From: JBLMZW01 sp050259035
GTDB taxonomy: Bacteria > Bacillota > Syntrophomonadia > Syntrophomonadales > DTU052
Reading direction: 5' to 3'
Assembly (NCBI GenBank): GCA_050259035.1
Contig: JBLMZW010000177.1
Coordinates: 1-8,319 of the forward strand
Length of the DNA: 8,319 nt
Shown here: positions 1-5,451 of the stretch, piece after piece
Position numbering within the stretch: position 1 is the first letter of the stretch
Layout: the number at the start of each line of letters is the position of its first letter
The notes under the pieces: model-generated
Database searches by the model: none
What the model was told of the DNA's origin: nothing
Seen by the model: only the letters and a program-made list of their open reading frames with translations
Program-made: the position numbers and the translations under genes

Positions 1-1710
1 CCCTGTAATATAACAACGGCTGATTTTAACGGTGACGGCAATCTTGACCTGGCGGTGACCAATTATGGTTCCAATAATGTATCGATTCTGCTGGGCCAGG
101 GAGATGGAACTTTTGGGACAGCGACAAACTTCGGAGTGGGGAGTAATCCCGTCGGTATAACCACGGCTGATTTTAACGGAGATGGCAAGGATGATCTGGC
201 GGTGGCCAACAGTGGCTCCAATAATGTATCGATTTTGCTGAACCAGGGAAACGGAACTTTTGGGACGGCGGTGGACTACGTGGTAGGGAGTAATCCCAAT
301 GGCATAATAACAGCTGATTTTAACTGTGATGGCAAGGGTGACCTAGCGGTGGCCAATGAGTTCTCCGGCACTGTATCGATTCTGCAGGGCTATGGAGATG
401 GAACTTATGGAATGCCCGTGAACTACGGGGTGGGGAGTAATCCCTGTAATATAACAACGGCTGATTTTAACGGTGACGGCAATCTTGACCTGGCGGTGAC
501 CAATTATGGTTCCAATAATGTATCGATTCTGCAGGGCCAGGGAGTTGGAACTCTTGGGGCATCGGGGAACTCGGGGGTGGGGGGGGCTCCCTGGGGTATA
601 ACCACGGCTGATTTTGACGGTAATGGCAAGGGCGACCTGGCGGTGGCCAATTCTGGTTCTAACACTGTATTGATTCTGCAGGGCCAGGGAGATGGTACTT
701 TTAGGGCAGGGATGAACTACGGGGTGGGGAATTATCCCTTAGGTATAACCACGGCTGATTTTAACGGAGATGGCAAGGGTGACCTGGCGGTGGCTAATTG
801 TATGTCCAATAATGTATCAATTCTGCTTAGCCAGGGAGATGGAAAATTTGGGGCGGCAGAAAACTACGGGGTGGGGAGTTTTCCCCGCAGTATAACCACG
901 GCTGATTTTAACGGAGATGGCAAGGATGATCTGGCGGTGGCAAATAGCGGTGACGGCAGTGTATCGATCCTGCTGGGCCAGGGAAATGGAACTCTTGGGG
1001 CATCGGTGAACTACGGGGTGGGGGGGGCTTCCTGGAGTATAACCACGGCTGATTTTGACGGTAATGGCAAAGGCGATCTAGCGGTGGCCAATTCTGGTTC
1101 AAATAATGTATCGATTCTACTGGGCCAGGGAGATGGAACTTTTGGGATGGCGGTGAACTACGGGGTGGGGAGATGTCCCGAGGGTATAACTACGGCTGAT
1201 TTTAACGGTGATGGCAAGGGTGATCTGGCGGTGGCCAATATGGATTCAAACAATATATCGATTCTGCTGGGCCAGGGAGATGGAACTTTTGGGTCGGCGG
1301 TGAACTATGGGGTTGGGAGTTTTCCCGTCGGTATAACTACGGCTGATTTTAACGATGATGGATATTATGACCTGGCGGCGGCCAATTCTGGTTCAAATAA
1401 TGTATCGATTCTGCAGAACCAGGGGGATGGAACCTTTGAGATGGCGGGAAGCTACGGGGTGGGGAGTAGTCCCAAAGGTATAACCACGGCGGATTCTAAC
1501 GGAGATGGCAAGGATGATTTGGCGGTGGTAAATGCCGGTTCAAATAATGTATCGACTCTGGAGGGCCAAGGAGATGGAACTTTTGGGGCGGCGGTAAACT
1601 ACGGGGTGGGAAGTTGTCCCTGGGGAATAACCACGGCTGATTTTAACGGCAATGGCAAGGGTGACCTGGCGATGGCCAATGTTGACTCTGACAATGTATC
1701 GATTCTGCTT
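1..1710 (+). repeat. Twelve tandem 147-bp in-frame FG-GAP/VCBS coding repeats
   Basis: The landmark GGCTGATTTT (or a close variant) starts at 18, 165, 312, 459, 606, 753, 900 and so on to 1635. That is eleven steps of exactly 147 bp, so there is no indel in twelve units. Each unit encodes about 49 residues built on ITTADFNGDGKGDLAVAN, SNNVSILLGQGDGTFG and NYGVGS blocks. The array probably continues left of the window, since base 1 falls inside a unit. Units diverge gradually, with metal-loop changes such as DFDGNG, DSNGDG and DFNDDGYYD, and merge into a Calx-beta domain after 1710. Confidence 0.95.
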
Positions 1711-3384
1711 AATACTACATATATTGCGGGGGTAATGAGTTTTAACCAGGTAGCCCTAAGTGTGAACGAAGATTGTGGTGAGGCGGTGCTGACGGTCGAA
1801 CGGCAATGGGGCCGGGACGGCACGGCGACCGTCAATTATTATACGCTTGATGAAACTGCAGTTGGGGGGCAGGATTACATAAGTAATGTTGGAAGCCTGA
1901 CTTTTGCAGATGGAGAATATTCCAAACCCCTCAGTATCCCGATAAATGATGACAGCCGGGGCGAATCATCAGAGACTTTCACGGTCATACTCCGCAGAAC
2001 CGGAGGCGGGGCGGCATTAGGGTCGATTAATACTGTCGATATTACCATAAATGATAATGATGGAGCAGGTCTTCCTGGGACTATCCAGTTTGAAAGAGAA
2101 ACCTCCTCTTTTGACGAGAGCAGCGAGTGGGCTGCGGTGAATGTCAAACGAGTGGGTGGAGACTGCGGATCTGTGTCAGTTGCCTATTACACTTCAGCAG
2201 GAACCGCCACTGGGGGAACGGACTATACCCAGGTGTCAGGCACCCTGGCTTTCGCGGACGGGCAGACTGAGGCGGTGATAAAGGTGCCTTTGATTAACGA
2301 CAGTCTGCAGGAAGAAGATGAAACTTTCACTATAATACTTGATAATCCAGGGGGCGGGGCAACTCTAGGGACTCCGGGTGAAACGATGGTTACCATCCTG
2401 GATGATGAAAGCCGGCCGCCGGCGGAGGTCACCGGGCTGACATTAACTCCCGACAGCGGGCAGATTACCGCATCCTGGACCGATCCGGGCTCTGCCAGTC
2501 CGGATAAGATCCACCTGTACATAAAGCCCGATGGTGGTGAATACGGTCAAGCAATCGAAGTGGCCAAGGGAGAAGAAACTTATACCTTTACCGGGCTGGT
2601 CAATGGCCGAACCTACCAGATAAAAGTGGTAACGGTAAATGGGTTTGGCATAGAATCCACCGGAGTAGTTAGAGAGGCGGTTCCAACGGCCCCCGGGGCC
2701 CTGCCCGATTTGGTCGTGAACGCGGTGCAGGTCAAGGGAAACGCTTATCCCGGCAGCAAGATAAAGGTATCATTTACGGTACTAAACCAGGGCCAGGCCC
2801 CATCCGTTAAATCTGATATTAAGGTATATGTTCTGACCTCGGAAAACCAACATCCTGAAAACTGTGTTGCCACCAAGGCCTTATCCGCGTTAAAACCCAC
2901 GAAGAGCAAGAATATCAGTCTATCAGTTACTTTGCCTTCCGATTTGACCGGAAGCAAGGTCTATCTACTGGTTGCGGCCGATGACAGCGGTGTGGTTGCG
3001 GAACCCGATGACTGGAACAATTGGAGCATGATCACGTTGGAATTGCAGTATCCTGACCTGGCATTTTCGGTGGCCCCGGTGATAACCGGTAATCTAGAAG
3101 CAGGTGCGACAGTAACTGTGCGGGATACGGTTGTGAACCTGGGCGGGGCCCCAGCCGTGAAATGTATTGTTACCTATTATATATGGGATGGAGCCGACCC
3201 GGCTACCAAAGTGAAGCTCGGTGAACGCAACGTCGCGGCCTTAAAACCTGGCAAAGCCAGTAAGGGCAAGGTTAAGTTAACTCTACCAGGTACGATTCCG
3301 GCCCCCTGCCACCTCTTAGCGGTGATCGACGAAATCGACCAGGTGAAAGAGAAAGATGAAGGGAATAACCAGGCATTTGTTTAA
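1..3384 (+). CDS. Large extracellular FG-GAP/VCBS - Calx-beta - FN3 - CARDB repeat protein (5' truncated)
   Basis: The frame is open from base 1 and ends at TAA 3382-3384. The GTG at 55 lies inside a repeat and is not a real start, so the N-terminus and any signal peptide are missing. Domain order: twelve 49-residue FG-GAP/VCBS repeats (1-1710) with Ca-binding-type D-x-N-x-D-G-x-x-D loops (ADFNGDGKDDLAV); Calx-beta 1 (about 1735-2062); Calx-beta 2 (about 2077-2409), both ending in an acidic ND/DD strand; fibronectin type III (about 2413-2697); two CARDB domains (about 2701-3045 and 3049-3381), each starting PDL. FG-GAP repeats form beta-propeller blades, and Calx-beta, FN3 and CARDB are adhesion-type beta-sandwiches, so a secreted or surface-bound, Ca-stabilised binding protein is likely. 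The ligand is unknown. The C-terminus ends right after CARDB 2, with no LPXTG, SLH or membrane segment, so any anchor must lie upstream. Domain calls are by motif recognition only. Confidence 0.9.
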   Translation, partial: PCNITTADFNGDGNLDLAVTNYGSNNVSILLGQGDGTFGTATNFGVGSNPVGITTADFNGDGKDDLAVANSGSNNVSILLNQGNGTFGTAVDYVVGSNPNGIITADFNCDGKGDLAVANEFSGTVSILQGYGDGTYGMPVNYGVGSNPCNITTADFNGDGNLDLAVTNYGSNNVSILQGQGVGTLGASGNSGVGGAPWGITTADFDGNGKGDLAVANSGSNTVLILQGQGDGTFRAGMNYGVGNYPLGITTADFNGDGKGDLAVANCMSNNVSILLSQGDGKFGAAENYGVGSFPRSITTADFNGDGKDDLAVANSGDGSVSILLGQGNGTLGASVNYGVGGASWSITTADFDGNGKGDLAVANSGSNNVSILLGQGDGTFGMAVNYGVGRCPEGITTADFNGDGKGDLAVANMDSNNISILLGQGDGTFGSAVNYGVGSFPVGITTADFNDDGYYDLAAANSGSNNVSILQNQGDGTFEMAGSYGVGSSPKGITTADSNGDGKDDLAVVNAGSNNVSTLEGQGDGTFGAAVNYGVGSCPWGITTADFNGNGKGDLAMANVDSDNVSILLNTTYIAGVMSFNQVALSVNEDCGEAVLTVERQWGRDGTATVNYYTLDETAVGGQDYISNVGSLTFADGEYSKPLSIPINDDSRGESSETFTVILRRTGGGAALGSINTVDITINDNDGAGLPGTIQFERETSSFDESSEWAAVNVKRVGGDCGSVSVAYYTSAGTATGGTDYTQVSGTLAFADGQTEAVIKVPLINDSLQEEDETFTIILDNPGGGATLGTPGETMVTILDDESRPPAEVTGLTLTPDSGQITASWTDPGSASPDKIHLYIKPDGGEYGQAIEVAKGEETYTFTGLVNGRTYQIKVVTVNGFGIESTGVVREAVPTAPGALPDLVVNAVQVKGNAYPGSKIKVSFTVLNQGQAPSVKSDIKVYVLTSENQHPENCVATKALSALKPTKSKNISLSVTLPSDLTGSKVYLLVAADDSGVVAEPDDWNNWSMITLELQYPDLAFSVAPVITGNLEAGATVTVRDTVVNLGGAPAVKCIVTYYIWDGADPATKVKLGERNVAALKPGKASKGKVKLTLPGTIPAPCHLLAVIDEIDQVKEKDEGNNQAFV

Positions 3385-3394
3385 TTCTTCTAAT

Positions 3395-3500
3395 AGTTAA
3401 ACGTTAAAAGTAAAATGTTAGACGTGGAGGCCTTTATAAGTTAAGCGTTAGTAAAACGTTAAATGTAGAGGCCTCTTTCGTTTCACCTTTCACGTCTTAC
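3395..3500. repeat. Purine/pyrimidine-asymmetric imperfect hairpin repeat, copy 1
   Basis: Two diverged sub-units, each running from a GTTAARCGTTA block to GAGGCCT (about 3395-3434 and 3437-3474), are followed by a pyrimidine-rich arm to about 3500. The turn is a perfect 10-bp palindrome, AGAGGCCTCT, at 3467-3476. The arms are only loosely complementary, so this is an imperfect inverted repeat. A related copy lies at 3937-4028 in the same orientation. It starts 11 bases after the upstream stop codon and might act as a weak terminator, but no clean stem plus T-run is present. The family is not recognised. Confidence 0.6.
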
Positions 3501-3512
3501 TTCTCACCCCAA

Positions 3513-3553
3513 ATTCCAGCCCGTCCATGATTGGTAGCCAGGCGGGAGCCTGG
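3513..3553. repeat. REP-like palindromic repeat, degenerate copy
   Basis: The segment TCCAGCCCG ... TTGGTAGCCAGGC ... GGAGCCTGG aligns with 3886-3926, with about 34 of 40 positions identical by eye and no gap. The left palindrome of the intact copy is lost here and the right one is damaged (GCCAGGCGGGAGCCTGG). It has the same orientation as the intact copy at 3876-3928, and the pair brackets the structured element between them. Confidence 0.7.
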
Positions 3554-3560
3554 AGCTAGC

Positions 3561-3780
3561 GGACGGGGACGAGACCGCCCTCGCTCCTGGTCTCCTCGCC
3601 AGCAACACCAACGGCTTGTCTCGCCGGCGGCGGGTGACCTGCCAACACTACGTCCGTGATAGTAGTGGCAGGTAGTGCAACATCCAGTTGCCCTAACCCG
3701 CCGCTGGAAGTCGGTCTCAACTGTGCCGGGTGTTGCAGCGGCTCGTCGAATGTCGCTTCGTCAGCTGTTTGCCCCCGTCC
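3561..3780 (-). ncRNA. Candidate structured RNA element, HEARO/IscB omega-RNA-like, apparently orphan
   Basis: The block folds as nested stems (plus-strand positions): closing stem GGACGGGG 3561-3568 with CCCCGTCC 3773-3780; hairpin GAGACC 3571-3576 with GGTCTC 3589-3594; long-range stem GCAACACC 3602-3609 with GGTGTTGC 3729-3736, continuing across a 2-nt bulge as CGGC 3612-3615 with GCCG 3725-3728; 12-bp stem 3624-3635 with 3696-3707; inside it hairpins 3637-3673 (ACCTGCCA/TGGCAGGT) and 3677-3691 (GCAAC/GTTGC). The minus strand reads GCACAGTTGAGACC and, about 114 nt after the start of that block, GACAAGCC. From memory, a published IscB omega-RNA has GCACAGGCUGAGAC and GAUAAGCC at nearly the same distance. 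No IscB-like gene is adjacent. A second copy starts at 8247. The structure is seen directly; the family and strand are inference. A different structured mobile repeat is the main alternative. Confidence 0.45.
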
Positions 3781-3875
3781 ACATTCCAACTAGACGGCAG
3801 GTGGGGAAAAACATAACATTCAGGGGACGATGGGTGAATGAAGTGAAGGAGGATGAGAAAGTCGGTCTCCAACTG
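3781..3875. other. Spacer between structured element and REP-like repeat, nothing recognised
   Basis: No gene is credible here. The only notable feature is GTCGGTCTCCAACTG (3861-3875), which nearly repeats GTCGGTCTCAACTG (3710-3723) inside the structured element, with one inserted C. An AAGGAGGATGAG stretch at 3846-3857 resembles a ribosome binding site, but the frame that follows runs through repeats and has no protein-like sequence. Confidence 0.4.
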
Positions 3876-3928
3876 GGAACGCCGGGCTCCAGCCCGGCCA
3901 AAATTGGCAGCCAGGCTGGAGCCTGGCG
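3876..3928. repeat. REP-like double palindrome, intact copy
   Basis: Two 18-bp palindromes face each other: GCCGGGCTCCAGCCCGGC at 3881-3898 (8-bp arms around CC) and GCCAGGCTGGAGCCTGGC at 3910-3927 (8-bp arms around GG), separated by CAAAATTGGCA. The second resembles the reverse complement of the first, so the whole unit is a nested inverted repeat flanked by GGAAC and CGAAC. This layout is typical of REP/BIME elements mobilised by REP-associated tyrosine transposases. No such transposase gene is in the window, so the mobility link is inference. Confidence 0.75.
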
Positions 3929-3936
3929 AACCCGGT

Positions 3937-4028
3937 AAGCCTTATAAGTTAAACGTTAAAAGTAGAAGCCTTCTGCCGTTTACGTCGTGCGTCTTGCGAT
4001 TTACTTCTTGCGTCTCCCTGCTTCTTAC
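3937..4028. repeat. Purine/pyrimidine-asymmetric imperfect hairpin repeat, copy 2
   Basis: TTATAAGTTAAACGTTAAAA starts at 3942 and matches the core of copy 1 near 3395-3412 and 3434-3446. It runs through a turn at AGAAGCCTTCT (3964-3974, 5-bp arms around one base) into a pyrimidine-rich arm with repeated CGTC/TTGCG words to about 4028. It has the same orientation as copy 1. The two copies enclose both REP-like repeats and the structured element. No open frame of interest. Confidence 0.6.
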
Positions 4029-4056
4029 CTGTTTCTGCCGATCTCAAATGATTCCC

Positions 4057-4085
4057 TTGTCATCGTCTAAATAATATTTTATAAT
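4057..4085 (+). promoter_or_regulatory. Sigma-A-type promoter of the fdhD-isc-mnmA operon
   Basis: The -35 box TTGTCA (4057-4062, 5 of 6 to consensus) and -10 box TATAAT (4080-4085, 6 of 6) are separated by exactly 17 bp in an AT-rich stretch. Transcription should start near 4092, giving a leader of about 45 nt before the ATG at 4138. It is the best promoter-like sequence in the window and lies just after the repeat block, which suggests the operon starts here. Confidence 0.75.
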
Positions 4086-4091
4086 TCCTAT
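4081..4091. promoter_or_regulatory. Possible CymR/Rrf2-type half-site overlapping the -10 box
   Basis: ATAATTCCTAT reads ATAGGAATTAT on the minus strand. It resembles the conserved ATMGGAATTW end of the CymR operator as I recall it from Bacillus and Staphylococcus. The other half of that 27-bp consensus fits only partly here. Its position over the -10 box would suit repression, and an Rrf2-family regulator is the second gene of the operon. Autoregulation is inference. Confidence 0.3.
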
Positions 4092-4106
4092 ATAAATAGT
4101 GTAATA

Positions 4107-4125
4107 TCTCTTTAAAGAGAAGGAG
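4107..4125 (+). promoter_or_regulatory. Leader palindrome fused to the fdhD ribosome binding site
   Basis: TCTCTTTAAAGAGA (4107-4120) is a perfect 14-bp palindrome. Its last base is the first base of AAGGAG (4120-4125), the ribosome binding site, which stands 12 nt before the ATG at 4138. It could be a protein operator or a small hairpin affecting ribosome access. There is no direct evidence for either. Confidence 0.45.
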
Positions 4126-4137
4126 TTGTAGTACGTA

Positions 4138-4923
4138 ATGCTGCCGATCTATAAAAACCTGGCAAGGGCAGTTTATCATCATGGTGTGATCGAATATACC
4201 GAAGCTGCAGTGGTGCAGGAAAGGCCTTTGACGCTTTTTCTGAATCATGTAGAACTGGCTACTATGGTTTGTTCTCCTGGCGGTTATGAAGAACTGGGGG
4301 TAGGGTTTTTACTCAGCGAGGGATTGGTGCAAAAGCCTTCCGATATTTTAGATATCTCTTGCCGTGAGGAGGAAGGCCTCTTATGGATTGAAACCGGTTG
4401 TCCAGTTCCCCAGACCAACAATTTCTTGCGGCGTCACATAGCCAGCTGCTGCGGCAAGAGCCGGGCCGGGCTCTATTTTATCAACGACGCCCGCCAGCTT
4501 AACCCCGTGGAATCGGATATGCGATTTAAAGCTGAATACCTGCTAGAAATTATCAATGCGCTGGAAGAGAAATCTACCAGTTTTCGTCTTACCGGTGGAG
4601 TTCACAGTGCTGCTTTGGCAGACAGTACTGGCCTGCTTTGCATGTATGAGGACATCGGCCGCCACAACGCCGTGGATAAGGTTTTGGGGTATGCTTTTCT
4701 AAATAATATTCCAACCGATGATAAATGTCTGCTCTTAAGTGGGCGGGTGGCATCGGAGATTCTTATTAAGGCAGCCCGGGCCGGAATACCACTAATTCTG
4801 TCACGGTCCGCTCCGACCTGTTTGACCGTGGAACTGGCGGAGGAAATGAATATAACCGTGGTGGGGTTTGCCCGCGGAGACCAGTTCAGCATATACAGTC
4901 ATCCAGAAAGAGCAGTAATCTAA
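4138..4923 (+). CDS. fdhD: FdhD, sulfurtransferase for formate dehydrogenase molybdenum cofactor
   Basis: The 261-residue protein has full-length FdhD features: ERPLTLFLN (28-36), CSPGGYEELGVGFLLSEGL (45-63), a cysteine site ASCCGKSR (102-109), TGGVHSAAL (152-160), EDIGRHNAVDKVLG (171-184), SGRVASEILIKAARAGIP (201-218) and SAPTCLTVELAEE (224-236). FdhD is cytoplasmic and passes sulfur from a cysteine desulfurase to the Mo/W-bis-MGD cofactor, which formate dehydrogenase needs for activity. E. coli FdhD uses a CxxC motif; here the pair is adjacent, C104-C105, followed by GKS. The ATG start has AAGGAG upstream and directly follows the strong promoter. The iscS gene two genes downstream would supply its sulfur. 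No formate dehydrogenase gene is in the window, so its client must be encoded elsewhere. The family call is firm. Confidence 0.95.
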   Translation: MLPIYKNLARAVYHHGVIEYTEAAVVQERPLTLFLNHVELATMVCSPGGYEELGVGFLLSEGLVQKPSDILDISCREEEGLLWIETGCPVPQTNNFLRRHIASCCGKSRAGLYFINDARQLNPVESDMRFKAEYLLEIINALEEKSTSFRLTGGVHSAALADSTGLLCMYEDIGRHNAVDKVLGYAFLNNIPTDDKCLLLSGRVASEILIKAARAGIPLILSRSAPTCLTVELAEEMNITVVGFARGDQFSIYSHPERAVI

Positions 4924-4945
4924 AAACTTAGAGGGGGTAGCGTTA

Positions 4946-5371
4946 ATGAAATTATCAACCCGGGGCAGGTATGGGCTGCGTGCCATGATCGATATGGCTC
5001 AGATCGGGGAAAACGAGCCCATAGCCATCCATGCGATTGCTGAGAGACAGGGCATTTCCGAGCGTTATCTGGAGCAATTGATGGTTCCTTTAAAAAGGGC
5101 CGGACTGGTCAAGGCCGTCCGAGGTTCCAAAGGCGGCTATGTGCTGGGCAAAAACCCCGATAAAATTACCGCCGGTGATATTATTCGGGTACTGGAAGGT
5201 CCCATCGCTCCGGTTGAATGTGTCAGTGAACGGGACCCGGAAAACTGCGAACGGTCGGATTACTGTATAACCAGGGTTCTATGGACTAAAGTAAGGGATT
5301 CCATCGTGGAAGTGCTTGATTCCTATTCCCTGACTGATCTGGCCAGGGAATCACAAAAACTTCCCGTCTGA
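4946..5371 (+). CDS. iscR: Rrf2-family, IscR-like Fe-S-sensing transcriptional regulator
   Basis: The 141-residue protein opens MKLSTRGRYGLRAMIDMA and has the winged helix-turn-helix of the Rrf2 family: AIAERQGISERYLEQL (30-45) as recognition region and VRGSKGGYVLGK (58-69) as wing. Three cysteines, C92, C101 and C107 (C-x8-C-x5-C), sit where IscR binds a [2Fe-2S] cluster; E. coli IscR has C-x5-C-x5-C plus a His three residues after the last Cys. Here that position is T109, so the fourth ligand must differ. The cysteines argue for an Fe-S sensor, unlike CymR, which lacks a cluster. The gene starts 22 bp after fdhD with AGAGGGGG upstream and stands before iscS, the usual place for the isc regulator. 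Its probable targets are this operon and other Fe-S genes. The gene could equally be named only as an Rrf2 member. Confidence 0.9.
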   Translation: MKLSTRGRYGLRAMIDMAQIGENEPIAIHAIAERQGISERYLEQLMVPLKRAGLVKAVRGSKGGYVLGKNPDKITAGDIIRVLEGPIAPVECVSERDPENCERSDYCITRVLWTKVRDSIVEVLDSYSLTDLARESQKLPV

Positions 5372-5451
5372 GAATTTCACGTATAAAAGCATGGTTTCTA
5401 AACATTTTAATAAAGGGTGGACTGCCCGTTTAAAAACAGGAGGCAATACTT
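5372..5451 (+). other. iscR-iscS spacer with strong ribosome binding site
   Basis: This 80-bp gap is the longest inside the operon. It contains an AT-rich stretch (5381-5413), a short imperfect hairpin GGGTGGACTGCCC (5415-5427), and the ribosome binding site AGGAGG (5438-5443), 8 nt before the iscS ATG. No convincing -35/-10 pair and no clear IscR type 1 or type 2 operator was found. A weak internal promoter cannot be excluded. Confidence 0.4.

Noticed and set aside
55..57. GTG at 55 as the start of the surface-protein gene
   Set aside because: It lies in the middle of a repeat unit, the same frame is open to base 1, and the same GTG recurs in later units.
1..1710. CRISPR array or non-coding satellite from the regular 147-bp period
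   Set aside because: The units have no unique spacers, stay in frame throughout, and encode a recognisable Ca-binding repeat.
3397..3500. Insertion-sequence end or transposase remnant
   Set aside because: No transposase fragment, clear terminal inverted repeat or target duplication is visible, so only a repeat label is supported.
3556..3789. 77-residue minus-strand frame across the structured element
   Set aside because: It has a low-complexity, Pro/Gly/Ala/Arg-rich translation with no family resemblance and no ribosome binding site, and it coincides with a GC-rich folded repeat.
3675..4074. Two plus-strand frames (3675-3938 and 3853-4074)
   Set aside because: Both run through REP-like and hairpin repeats, the translations look non-protein, and neither has domain motifs or a conserved start signal.
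4060..4248. Minus-strand frame opposite the fdhD start
   Set aside because: It is a shadow of the fdhD coding region and its promoter and has no family features.
5372..5451. IscR type 1 or type 2 operator, or riboswitch, before iscS
   Set aside because: No inverted pair fitting the E. coli IscR consensus was seen, and the leader is too short and AT-rich for a known riboswitch fold.
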